DNA from: Muribaculaceae bacterium
GTDB lineage: Bacteria > Bacteroidota > Bacteroidia > Bacteroidales > Muribaculaceae
Direction of reading: 5' to 3'
Assembly: GCA_017621055.1 (NCBI GenBank)
Contig: JAGATX010000014.1
Location: forward strand, 1-51,057
Length of the DNA stretch: 51,057 bases
This document shows, in pieces, positions 37,352-45,228 of the stretch. The first letter of the stretch is position 1. Each line of letters begins with the position of its first letter. The notes beneath the pieces are model-generated. The model was not told where the DNA came from. It was given only the letters and a program-made list of their open reading frames with translations, and made no database searches. The position numbers and the translations under genes are program-made.

Positions 37352-38062
37352 ATGAAATCAGTCTTCAGCAAAATACTCATGTGTCTGGGCGCGTGCTGCA
37401 TGCTCGCCCTCACCGCCTGCAACAGCGACGACGACGGTCCAAATACCGGCGGCCAGCGCTATTTCATAGATATCGTAACCTATGAGGCCGGCTCCGAGCA
37501 GGGTACCACCTTCACCTTCCGTAAGGACGGCGACTCGCAGCTCATCACCCTCACCACAACCCAGCGCCTCGACCCCGCATTCAAGGTAGGCTCGCGTCTG
37601 GTCATCCAATACTGGCCCCACAGCAACGAGCGCTTTGTCAGCGGCCCGGTAAGCGTAATTCAGGTGCTCCATACCGCCGGCGACGGCGCCGAGCTCCCCG
37701 AAAAGACAGCAGAGCAGACCTCTAACTGGCGTTCAAACCCCATAAAGATGCAGTCGATAGGCCGTTCCGGCAACTACCTGAACTTTATCTTCACCGGAGC
37801 CATGGGTAACCGAAACATCAACCCGTCGGCCTGCGTCGATGCCGCTACCGTCGACAGCGATTATCCTGTGATACACATCATCTACGGTCCGGACGACTCC
37901 TTCACCGACAAGGAATATATGTTCTTCGGCTCGTACAGCATAGCCGCCCTCTGGGAACGCCCCTCATGCAAAGGTCTGATGGTGTACTTCAAGAACGAGA
38001 CCGGCACCGACGCACGCGTGCAGCTCGACAAAGTGGGCAGCTCAATCAAACCTGGCAACTAA
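37352..38062 (+). CDS. NigD-like lipoprotein
   Basis: 236 residues from the ATG at 37352; the frame is open upstream inside the ATPase gene but as a shadow. Lipoprotein signal MKSVFSKILMCLGACCMLALTAC, Cys23 lipidated, then an acidic N-terminus (NSDDDGPN). The body resembles the two-domain NigD family of Bacteroidales lipoproteins of unknown function (QRLDPAFKVGSRLVIQYWP, then GSYSIAALWERPSCKGLMVYFKN). It begins 23 bases after the LolD-like gene. Confidence 0.85.
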   Translation: MKSVFSKILMCLGACCMLALTACNSDDDGPNTGGQRYFIDIVTYEAGSEQGTTFTFRKDGDSQLITLTTTQRLDPAFKVGSRLVIQYWPHSNERFVSGPVSVIQVLHTAGDGAELPEKTAEQTSNWRSNPIKMQSIGRSGNYLNFIFTGAMGNRNINPSACVDAATVDSDYPVIHIIYGPDDSFTDKEYMFFGSYSIAALWERPSCKGLMVYFKNETGTDARVQLDKVGSSIKPGN

Positions 38063-38099
38063 ATTTAAACATCATAACGATTTAAATATAAAAAAAGAA

Positions 38100-38414
38100 A
38101 TGGCAAACAACGAAAATCAGAACCAGCTTAAAATAGAACTCACCCCCGAAGTGGCCGGCGGCCACTACTCCAACCTGGCAGTGATAGCCCATACCGGCAA
38201 CGAATTCTTCGTCGACTTCATCGCCGTTGCCCCCAACATGCCTCAGGCCAAGGTCGTCACCCGCGTGATCATGACCCCCGAAAACGCCAAGAACCTCCTC
38301 TTCGCCCTGCGCGACAACATCTCCAAGTACGAGGCCAACTTCGGCGAAATCACACGCAAACAGCCCAAGAACCCCGGCAACGCCGGCAATATCCCCAACC
38401 CCTTCGAAGCCTGA
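38100..38414 (+). CDS. DUF3467 domain-containing protein
   Basis: 104 residues, covering the whole DUF3467 domain: [41 protein letters not shown], and [23 protein letters not shown]. The Asn/Pro-rich tail is short. This small cytosolic beta-rich family occurs widely in bacteria and has no assigned role. It lies 37 bases after the NigD-like gene and 13 bases before cysS. Confidence 0.92.
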   Translation: MANNENQNQLKIELTPEVAGGHYSNLAVIAHTGNEFFVDFIAVAPNMPQAKVVTRVIMTPENAKNLLFALRDNISKYEANFGEITRKQPKNPGNAGNIPNPFEA

Positions 38415-38427
38415 TACTGCCACGGCC

Positions 38428-39900
38428 ATGCTCACCATCTATAACTCGATGTCCCGCGAAAAGGAGACGTTCAAGCCCCTCCATGAGTCGATGGTGGGCA
38501 TGTACGTCTGCGGGCCTACCGTCTACGGCGACGGTCACCTCGGCCATGCCCGTCCCGCAATAACCTTCGATGTCCTGTTCCGATATCTCCGCCATCTGGG
38601 ATACAAAGTGCGCTATGTGCGCAACATTACCGATGTGGGGCACCTCGAGCACGATGCCGACGACGGCGAGGACAAAATAGCCAAGAAGGCCCGCCTCGAA
38701 CAGCTCGAACCCATGGAAGTGGTGCAGCACTATCTGCTGCGCTACCACCGCGCAATGGATGCGCTGAACGTGCTGCCCCCGTCGATAGAACCCCATGCCT
38801 CAGGCCACATCATCGAACAGATTGAGTACATCAAGAAAATCCTCGATGCCGGCTACGCCTACGTCAGCGACGGCTCCGTGTACTTCGACGTGCCCAAATT
38901 CAATCGCGACAAGGGCTACGGACGCCTGTCCGGACGCAACATCGAGGAACTCCTTGCCACCACGCGCGACCTCGACGGCCAGTCCGAGAAACACAATCCC
39001 GCCGACTTCGCCCTCTGGAAAAAGGCAGCGCCAGAGCACATCATGCACTGGCCGTCGCCATGGAGCGAGGGTTTCCCCGGCTGGCACCTTGAGTGCTCCA
39101 CTATGAGCGAGAAATATCTGGGCGAGACTTTCGACATCCACGGCGGGGGTATGGACCTCAAATTCCCCCATCATGAGTGCGAAATAGCGCAGAGCACCGC
39201 TCACAACGGACACCCCTCCGTGCGATACTGGATGCACAACAACATGATAACCATCAACGGCAAGAAGATGGGCAAGAGCCTGGGCAATTTCATCACCCTC
39301 GACGAGTTCTTCACCGGCAGCCACCCCCTGCTGGAGCAAGCATACTCGCCGATGACCATCCGTTTCTTCATCCTCCAGGCCCATTACCGGGGCACCGTGG
39401 ACTTCAGCAACGAAGCACTCAAGGGCGCCGAGAAGGCTCTGGACAGAATGATGGACGGGTACCGCCGCTTAGCCTCGCTGAAGCCCTCCGAAACCTCGAC
39501 AGTCGACGTCGCCGAACTGCGGCGCCGGGCAACAGAGGCTATCGACGACGACCTCAACACCCCCGTGGTCATCGCCGTGCTCTTCGATGCCGTCAAGCTC
39601 ATCAACCAGATCAACGACGGCACAGCCAAGGCTACCGCCGCCGACATCGACGCCCTGCGCGACCTCTTCGACACCTTCCTGGGCGAAATCCTGGGCATAC
39701 GCCTCGACGAAAGCGGCGCATCAGCAACCACCGACGACCTCAAGCCATATCGCGACGCCGTAGACCTCCTGCTCGACATCCGCGCAAAGGCCAAAGCCGC
39801 CAAAGACTGGGCCACATCCGACCTTATCCGAAACCGCCTCAACGAAATCGGCTTCGACGTCAAGGACACTAAGGACGGTATCGAGTGGAAAGTGCGCTGA
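38428..39900 (+). CDS. cysS: Cysteinyl-tRNA synthetase
   Basis: 490 residues, the standard class Ia length. The enzyme charges tRNA-Cys. Zinc-site Cys28 is in [18 protein letters not shown], where GHLGH (36-40) is the HIGH motif. The second zinc-site region is WHLECSTM and the HHECEIAQS element follows. The class signature is KMGKS (280-284), a KMSKS variant. The C-terminal DALR-like helical domain is complete. It is the last gene of the long run starting at 29562 and is followed by a perfect terminator. Confidence 0.97.
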   Translation: MLTIYNSMSREKETFKPLHESMVGMYVCGPTVYGDGHLGHARPAITFDVLFRYLRHLGYKVRYVRNITDVGHLEHDADDGEDKIAKKARLEQLEPMEVVQHYLLRYHRAMDALNVLPPSIEPHASGHIIEQIEYIKKILDAGYAYVSDGSVYFDVPKFNRDKGYGRLSGRNIEELLATTRDLDGQSEKHNPADFALWKKAAPEHIMHWPSPWSEGFPGWHLECSTMSEKYLGETFDIHGGGMDLKFPHHECEIAQSTAHNGHPSVRYWMHNNMITINGKKMGKSLGNFITLDEFFTGSHPLLEQAYSPMTIRFFILQAHYRGTVDFSNEALKGAEKALDRMMDGYRRLASLKPSETSTVDVAELRRRATEAIDDDLNTPVVIAVLFDAVKLINQINDGTAKATAADIDALRDLFDTFLGEILGIRLDESGASATTDDLKPYRDAVDLLLDIRAKAKAAKDWATSDLIRNRLNEIGFDVKDTKDGIEWKVR

Positions 39901-39919
39901 CCCCCATACAATCCCCATC

Positions 39920-39947
39920 AAAAAAGGAGGCCCCGGCCTCCTTTTTT
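39920..39947 (+). terminator. Intrinsic terminator after cysS
   Basis: A perfect 13-bp stem (39920-39932 with 39935-39947) with A run before and T run after. It lies 20 bases past the stop and can work in either direction. Confidence 0.92.
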
Positions 39948-39983
39948 TGATAATCATTCCGCGGCTGGCGGTTGTGTTAAAAA

Positions 39984-40015
39984 TTTGGGCGGAAGGGAGA
40001 AATTTCGTACCTTTG
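39984..40015 (+). promoter_or_regulatory. metK promoter
   Basis: TTTG (39984-39987), exactly 20 bases, then TACCTTTG (40008-40015): a perfect Bacteroidales promoter. Transcription should begin near 40022, about 10 bases before the riboswitch-like element, leaving a leader of about 214 bases before metK. Confidence 0.85.
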
Positions 40016-40030
40016 CGGCAGAATACGGCA

Positions 40031-40082
40031 CAGTGGACAGATTTGGCTGCTTGCAACCACTCGAAAAAATGCTAAAATCGCC
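40031..40082 (+). promoter_or_regulatory. SAM-II-like riboswitch aptamer in the metK leader
   Basis: AGTGG (40032-40036) pairs with CCACT (40057-40061). The loop contains GATTTGGCTGCTTGCAA (40040-40056), and an A-rich stretch ending AATGCTAAAATCG follows (40068-40080). This is the layout and much of the conserved sequence of SAM-II (metA) RNAs as I recall it: P1 around GAUUUGGC...GCUUGCA, then GCUAAA that forms the pseudoknot with the loop (GGC in the loop can pair with GCC at 40080-40082). SAM-II RNAs bind S-adenosylmethionine and switch off methionine/SAM genes; here the gene makes SAM. A covariance search was not possible. Confidence 0.72.
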
Positions 40083-40205
40083 GCGCGGACGCGCCCCGGC
40101 AGGGGTTGGCGCCGCCGACGGCTGCCCGGAAGGCTCGATGGCCCCGGCAAAAAGGGTGTTTATTCGTGGCAAGCGCTCATTCGGGCCGCAAGCCGCGATT
40201 TTTTT
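40083..40205 (+). promoter_or_regulatory. GC-rich expression platform with possible attenuator
   Basis: This stretch between the aptamer and metK has several GC-rich hairpin arms. It ends in GCGATTTTTTT (40195-40205). AAAATCGC (40074-40081), at the 3' end of the aptamer, can pair with GCGATTTT (40195-40202). Ligand-dependent pseudoknot formation could therefore compete with a terminator-like fold. This is inference; no local simple hairpin directly before the T run is strong. Confidence 0.4.
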
Positions 40206-40235
40206 GTTTAACACCGAAATCAACAAGCTATATCA

Positions 40236-41534
40236 ATGAGCTATCTTTTCACATCTGAATCAGTATCGGAAGGTCACCCCGACAAAGTGGCCGATCAGAT
40301 ATCCGACGCCATCCTCGACGAATTTCTTGCACGCGACGCCGCATCGAAGGTTGCCTGCGAAACCCTTGTCACCACCGGTCAGGTAGTCGTTGCCGGCGAA
40401 GTCAGGAGCAACAGCTATATCGACATACCCGAAACGTGCCGGCGCGTTATCCGCCGCATAGGCTACGACCGCAGCGAGCTGCGCTTCGACGCCGACTCGT
40501 GCGGCATTCTGTCGGCCATCCACGAGCAGAGCCCCGACATCAACAGGGGCGTGGAGCGCGCCACCGCCGCCGAGCCGGGCGCCGGCGACTAGGGCATGAT
40601 GTTCGGATACGCCACCAACGAGACGCCGCTGTACATCCCCCTCACCCTCGCCCTCAGCCATGCCCTGCTGATGACCCTCGCCGACATACGCCGCGAGGGC
40701 GTCGACATGACCTACCTGCGCCCCGACGCCAAGAGCCAGGTGACGGTGGAATATGGCGACGACGGACGTCCCCGCCGTATCGACACCATAGTGATCTCCA
40801 CTCAGCACGACGATTTCATAGACCCCGCGACCGACGGAATCACCCGCGACGAGGCAGACCGCCGTATGCTCGACATCATAAAGCGCGATGTGGCAAACAT
40901 ACTGATACCGCGCACGCAGGCGGCTCTCCCCGAGGAGCTGCGGCCGCTACTCGACGCCGGCTTCATCCTTCACGTAAATCCCACCGGCAAATTCGTTATC
41001 GGCGGACCCCACGGCGATACAGGTCTGACCGGCCGCAAGATAATAGTGGACACTTACGGCGGCCACGGCGCTCATGGCGGCGGCGCTTTATCCGGCAAGG
41101 ACCCCAGCAAGGTGGACCGCTCGGCGGCATATGCAGCGCGGCACATGGCCAAGAACCTCGTCGCCGCCGGCATTGCCGATAAAGTTCTCATTCAGGTAGC
41201 CTATGCCATAGGCGTGGCCGAGCCCGTGAGCCTCTTTGTCGATACCTTCGGAACATCGAAAGTGGCAGTTCCCGACAGCGGGATCGCCGACCGTCTGCGC
41301 TCGCTCTTCGACATGACTCCCTACGGAATTGAGCAGCGCCTCAAGCTCCGCCAGCCCATCTACGAGGAAACGGCGGCATACGGTCACATGGGCCGCATGC
41401 CACGCACCGTGACAAAAACGTTCACCGACCATGGCTGCAAGCCCTTTGAGCGCACCGTCGAGCTCTTCACCTGGGAAAAACTCGACCGCGTGGACGATAT
41501 CCGCGCCGCTTTTGCCGACGTGGCCGCCCGCTGA
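40236..41534 (+). pseudogene. metK: S-adenosylmethionine synthetase interrupted by an in-frame TAG
   Basis: The reading frame spans 432 codons plus the final stop and covers the whole enzyme, which makes SAM from ATP and methionine. Normal features include [56 protein letters not shown] and [12 protein letters not shown]. At 40590-40592 a TAG stands where the conserved CAG (Gln) of GAGDQGMMFGY belongs, giving frames of 118 and 312 residues; the second could restart at ATG 40596. Two other signature positions deviate: the Gln before GAGD is Pro (EPGAGD), and GGGAFSGKD reads GGGALSGKD with a rare TTA codon. Nearby genes (transporter at 22141, helicase at 30953) use TAG as a real stop, so reassignment is unlikely. 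Either a decaying copy, a read-through gene, a split protein or a sequence error. Promoter, leader and terminator are intact. Confidence 0.85.
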
Positions 41535-41569
41535 CGCTCACCGGTGTCTTAACAAACCCTACATCATCG

Positions 41570-41616
41570 AAAAAACGCCGCTTTATGCTTTTTTTCAGCT
41601 CCCGAGCGGCGTTTTT
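41570..41616 (+). terminator. Intrinsic terminator after metK
   Basis: AAAAAACGCCGCT (41570-41582) pairs with AGCGGCGTTTTT (41605-41616), a long stem with a 22-base loop and T run. It lies 36 bases past the stop. Confidence 0.85.
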
Positions 41617-41626
41617 CGCTTTCTTT

Positions 41627-41658
41627 GTTGATGTATTGACTTTTTTTCGTTATCTTTG
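41627..41658 (+). promoter_or_regulatory. Promoter of the PpiD-like gene
   Basis: TATCTTTG (41651-41658) is a perfect -7 box; GTTG (41627-41630), 20 bases upstream, matches three of four -33 bases. The ATG is 53 bases downstream. Confidence 0.7.
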
Positions 41659-41710
41659 TGCGTTTTTTCAATCGCATCCAACGAAATAATAATAAACCAC
41701 CACAATATCA

Positions 41711-43807
41711 ATGGCAACCTTAGAGAAAATCAGATCGAAATCAGTGCTGCTTTTCGTAGTGATAATAGTAGCGCTGCTTGCCTTCATCCTCGGTGACTTC
41801 ATGACCTCGGGAAGCACCTATTTCAGTGACCCCACCACAGTAGCTAAAGTGGACGGCGTAAAGGTAGAATATCAAGACTACCAGAGACAGATATCGCAGC
41901 TCAACGACCAGCTGCAGAACACCGGACGCAGCGCCAGTGCCGACGCCATAGCCTCGCAGGCTCTTCAGAACGAACTCTCGCGCAAACTCATGGACCGCGA
42001 ATATGCCCGCCTCGGCATCCACGTCACCGACAATGAGCTTCGCGACGCCATGTTCGGCGCCAACGCCGTGCCTCAGGCTCAGCAGATGGTGGCATACCTG
42101 TCGCAGGCCATCGGTCTGAGCACCCCCGATGCCGCCGCTGTGGCCAACGCCATACAGAACCCCGCAACATACGGCATCACCGCCGACGACGCTGCCCAGA
42201 TGCGCACCCTCTGGCAGCAGATGGAGACCGGTATTGAAGAAGGCCTCAAGGACGCCAAGTTCCAGAGCCTGATGAGCGGTCTGTTCACTTATAACAACCT
42301 CGACGCCCGCGAAACTTACAACGACGTAGCCGCCACAGCCATGGTTAGCTACACCGTTCTCGATGCCGCCGGCCTGCCCAACGACAGCATAGAGTTCAGC
42401 GACGCCGACGTGCGCGCCCTCTACGCCAGCCGCCGCGAGGAATTCGCCATCAGCGAGCCCAAACGCCAGATCGACTACATCTACGTTCCTATCGAACCCT
42501 CGGTAGCCGACAAAGAGCTGGCCGACAACACCGTGGCCGAAGCCGTTACCGGCCTCGCCAACACCGAAGGCCTCTCCGCAGTAACCACAAACCCGCGCTT
42601 CATCACCAACACCGCCCGCACGTCGGCCTCCGACATCCGCATGCCTCAGCTGCGTGAGTTCGTCACCGGCGACAGCGTAGGCGCCGCTCGCCTGATCACC
42701 CGCACCGGAAACGACTACACCATTGCCAAAATCCTGGGTAAGGACACCGGCATCGACTCCATCGAAGTCACCGCCGTGCGCATGGCTCCCGGCATAAATG
42801 CACAAGCCATCGCCGACGCTCTCGCCGCCGGCACCTCCCTCGAGGAACTCAACAGCGACTCTGTTCAGGGCATGCAGCAGTGGGTAAGCCTCGAACTCCC
42901 CGACATCGACAGCCGTCTGCACGACGCCCTGGCCACTGCCGCAATCGGCACGCCCTTTGTCTACACCGACACCGTGCAGGGCACCGAATACTCCATGGTT
43001 TACCGCGTCGACAACCGTCACGCTCCCGTGCCCTTCTACGACTACGCGGTGATAACCTACACCGTCGATCCCTCCGCCGAGACCATCAGCGATCTCTCCG
43101 GCAAGCTCCGCGCCTATGTGAGCAACAACTCGTCGGCCGCCGATTTCCGCGCTAATGCTGCCGAAAACGGCTACTCCGTCCTTTCCGACGAAGTGGGCGC
43201 ATCGTCCGTGCAGATAGGTCGCGCCGAAGGCAGCCGCCCATTCATCAAATGGGCCATGGAGAACGGCGAAGGAAAAGTAAGCCCCGTTTTCCAGGACGAC
43301 CGTCAGAGCTACCTTCTCGCTCTCGCCGTTGCCGACATCTACGAGGACTATCGGCCCTACAACAGCCCGCTGATCTACACCGGCCTTCAGGAATATGCCC
43401 GCAACGCCAAGAAAGCCAAAACCCTGGCTGAGCGCTATGCTGGCGCCGCCAACGATCTCCAGGGCTACGCCGCCGCCTTCGGCAGCGAAGTGCGCAACGG
43501 CTCCGTGAACATCAGCAACCCCATGCTCCTCACCCTGGGCTATGCGCAGAGCGAACTCATGGGCGCCATGACCGCCGCAGCTCCCGGCACCCTCACAGGC
43601 CCCGTCGCCGGCCAGAACAACATCGTTGTCTTCCAGGTCGATGAGATAAACACCGAGAACCGTCCCTTCAGCGAAGAGCAGTACGGCATGCAGTTCCTCC
43701 GTTCCTACGGACCGCTGCGCTCGCCCAACCTCCTGCTGCCCCTCCTTATAGGCAAGAACAAGGTTGAAAACCGCTCGCTCAACTTCGTGTCGGCGCCTGC
43801 GGAATAA
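41711..43807 (+). CDS. PpiD/SurA-like periplasmic folding chaperone
   Basis: 698 residues. One N-terminal membrane helix (about 11-29, SVLLFVVIIVALLAFILGD) is followed by a SurA_N-like region (VAKVDGVKVEYQDYQRQISQLNDQL, ELSRKLMDREYARLGIHVTDNELRDAMFG). The middle part (about 230-450) occupies the position of parvulin-type PPIC domains, but the catalytic motifs are not obvious, so isomerase activity is doubtful. A long C-terminal part is typical of Bacteroidetes PpiD. It is anchored in the inner membrane and probably helps fold outer-membrane and secreted proteins. Own promoter upstream and a terminator downstream. Confidence 0.88.
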   Translation: MATLEKIRSKSVLLFVVIIVALLAFILGDFMTSGSTYFSDPTTVAKVDGVKVEYQDYQRQISQLNDQLQNTGRSASADAIASQALQNELSRKLMDREYARLGIHVTDNELRDAMFGANAVPQAQQMVAYLSQAIGLSTPDAAAVANAIQNPATYGITADDAAQMRTLWQQMETGIEEGLKDAKFQSLMSGLFTYNNLDARETYNDVAATAMVSYTVLDAAGLPNDSIEFSDADVRALYASRREEFAISEPKRQIDYIYVPIEPSVADKELADNTVAEAVTGLANTEGLSAVTTNPRFITNTARTSASDIRMPQLREFVTGDSVGAARLITRTGNDYTIAKILGKDTGIDSIEVTAVRMAPGINAQAIADALAAGTSLEELNSDSVQGMQQWVSLELPDIDSRLHDALATAAIGTPFVYTDTVQGTEYSMVYRVDNRHAPVPFYDYAVITYTVDPSAETISDLSGKLRAYVSNNSSAADFRANAAENGYSVLSDEVGASSVQIGRAEGSRPFIKWAMENGEGKVSPVFQDDRQSYLLALAVADIYEDYRPYNSPLIYTGLQEYARNAKKAKTLAERYAGAANDLQGYAAAFGSEVRNGSVNISNPMLLTLGYAQSELMGAMTAAAPGTLTGPVAGQNNIVVFQVDEINTENRPFSEEQYGMQFLRSYGPLRSPNLLLPLLIGKNKVENRSLNFVSAPAE

Positions 43808-43829
43808 TATAGATTACCCCACCCATACC

Positions 43830-43871
43830 CCGACGGGACGCCGACAACTGCGGCGCCCCGTCGGTTGTTTT
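43830..43871 (+). terminator. Intrinsic terminator after the PpiD-like gene
   Basis: CCGACGGG (43830-43837) pairs with CCCGTCGG (43857-43864), with an inner CGCCG/CGGCG arm, followed by TTGTTTT. The longest open frame of the next gene begins at the TTG in this T tract, which argues for the internal ATG at 43892 as its true start. Confidence 0.8.
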
Positions 43872-43891
43872 CAGAACCTGCACCTTACAGT

Positions 43892-44593
43892 ATGCTTATC
43901 AGCAGAATAGCCGACCTTCTCATGCCGTGCGAATGCCCGGTATGCGGCGCCCCCGCCGACGCCGGCGGCGCCTTGTGCGCCGGCTGTCTGCTGGAAATGC
44001 CGCGTCTTCCGCTGTACGACCGCGCCGAATCCGCCGAACTTGCAATCCTTGCAAATGCCGTGTGTCCGCCGTCGTTCATCGCCGCCTGGATGCTGTACGA
44101 TCCTTTCCGACCTCATGCCGAAATGATACGCACGTCAAAATACCGCGGGCGTCCCGGCCTTGCCCGACGACTGGGCGCCCTCTTCGCCGCCGAGTTCGCA
44201 GATACATATCCGGAGGCGGCGGCGCGCCCCGACGTGCTTATACCCGTGCCGATGTACTGGCGAAAGGAACTGACACGCGGCTACAACCAGGCCGTCTGCA
44301 TAGCGCATGGTATCGGCAATGTTCTGGGCGTACCCGTGGCCGACAATCTCGTTGCCGTGCGGCCACATGCCACGCAGACACGCCGCTCGGCACAGCAGCG
44401 CCGTGCAAATATCGAGGGTATTTTCAGCGTGCTCCATCCGTCGGATTTCGACGGCCTCGATGTAGTGATAGTCGACGATGTGATAACCACCGGTGCCACC
44501 ATCGGCGAAGTGGCCATCGCCCTGGGTCGCGCCGGCGCAAGACCCGCTTCCGTCGGAGCCATGGCATTAGGCATGGCCGGCGGCGAAAGGTAA
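43892..44593 (+). CDS. ComF-family phosphoribosyltransferase-like protein
   Basis: 233 residues from the ATG at 43892. The N-terminus has the ComF zinc-binding cysteines (CECPVC at 13-18, CAGC at 29-32). The type I phosphoribosyltransferase half contains KYRGRPGLARRLG, DVLIPVPMYWRKELTRGYNQA, QTRRSAQQRRANIEGIFSV and the PRPP-binding VVIVDDVITTGAT (191-203). ComF is needed for DNA uptake in competent species; in Bacteroidales its role is unknown, and no other competence gene is in the window. A 14-bp tandem repeat follows its stop. Confidence 0.93.
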   Translation: MLISRIADLLMPCECPVCGAPADAGGALCAGCLLEMPRLPLYDRAESAELAILANAVCPPSFIAAWMLYDPFRPHAEMIRTSKYRGRPGLARRLGALFAAEFADTYPEAAARPDVLIPVPMYWRKELTRGYNQAVCIAHGIGNVLGVPVADNLVAVRPHATQTRRSAQQRRANIEGIFSVLHPSDFDGLDVVIVDDVITTGATIGEVAIALGRAGARPASVGAMALGMAGGER

Positions 44594-44597
44594 ATCT

Positions 44598-44632
44598 TCA
44601 ATTTTACATTCTCAATTTTACATTCTCAATTC
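44598..44632. repeat. 14-bp tandem repeat in the gap
   Basis: The unit TCAATTTTACATTC is repeated about 2.4 times in the 41-base gap between the ComF gene and the next gene, in a strongly A/T-rich stretch. It resembles the short A/T-rich tandem repeats seen between Bacteroidales genes and may vary in copy number. It could affect the ribosome access of the TTG at 44635. Confidence 0.6.
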
Positions 44633-44634
44633 CC

Positions 44635-45114
44635 TTGTTCAGCAGTATAGAATTCTACGTCATCAGCGCCGTTGTGGCGGCTGCCATCATAGCTTATGCG
44701 GCATTGCCGCGCAGTCGCGGCGCCGTGCGCACGTTTTTCTTCACGGGCATTCTTCACGAAGCCACCTCCGGCGAGGCCGAAAGGATAGAAGCCGACCTTG
44801 GCGGCTCTCCCTCCATCCGCGCGCATGTCGACGACCACGGGCGTCTGGTGATGGAGCGCGCCGGTCTGCAGGGCATTTACACCGACGGCGCCTGCAACCT
44901 CGCCGTCAAGGTATCAGGATTCGACGTCACCATCGAGGAGCGCCTCACTCCCGGCCGCCGGGGCTGGCCGGCCTCGGCAGCAACAGCAACTATCGACTGT
45001 CTCGGCGCCGAACGCTTTCATTTTCTCTATAACTCCGAGGCCACCGGCCAAAAAGCCGCTTTTACTCTCAGAATAGCACCCGGCAATACCATAATTCGTC
45101 AGCTAACCCTATGA
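44635..45114 (+). CDS. Small membrane-anchored protein of unknown function
   Basis: 159 residues if it starts at the TTG at 44635 (MFSSIEFYVISAVVAAAIIAYAALPRSRG); no in-frame ATG near that point gives the membrane helix, so the TTG is my choice. One N-terminal membrane helix (about 6-24), then a beta-rich part (FFFTGILHEATSG, VMERAGLQGIYTDGACNLAVKVSGFDVTIEERL, and a C-terminal AAFTLRIAPGNTIIRQLTL). I do not recognise the family. It lies 41 bases after the ComF gene, and a separate promoter precedes the next gene. Confidence 0.7.
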   Translation: MFSSIEFYVISAVVAAAIIAYAALPRSRGAVRTFFFTGILHEATSGEAERIEADLGGSPSIRAHVDDHGRLVMERAGLQGIYTDGACNLAVKVSGFDVTIEERLTPGRRGWPASAATATIDCLGAERFHFLYNSEATGQKAAFTLRIAPGNTIIRQLTL

Positions 45115-45159
45115 GTTCGTCACAAAATCGCTTTGTTTCATCAAATTATAGCTAAAAAA

Positions 45160-45191
45160 TTTGCTGCAATTCTTAAATATTCGTAATTTTA
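45160..45191 (+). promoter_or_regulatory. Promoter of the receptor-kinase operon
   Basis: TTTG (45160-45163), 20 bases, then TAATTTTA (45184-45191), which matches the TAnnTTTG consensus at all but the last base. It lies 37 bases before the kinase ATG. Confidence 0.75.
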
Positions 45192-45228
45192 CCGCAAAAT
45201 CAAAAAAAACCACACACAGAGCAAGCAT

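Noticed and set aside
40236-41534. Reassignment of TAG to glutamine as explanation for metK
   Set aside because: The transporter (stop 23800-23802) and the helicase (stop 34322-34324) end with TAG followed by sensible downstream gene starts, and no other gene contains an internal TAG.
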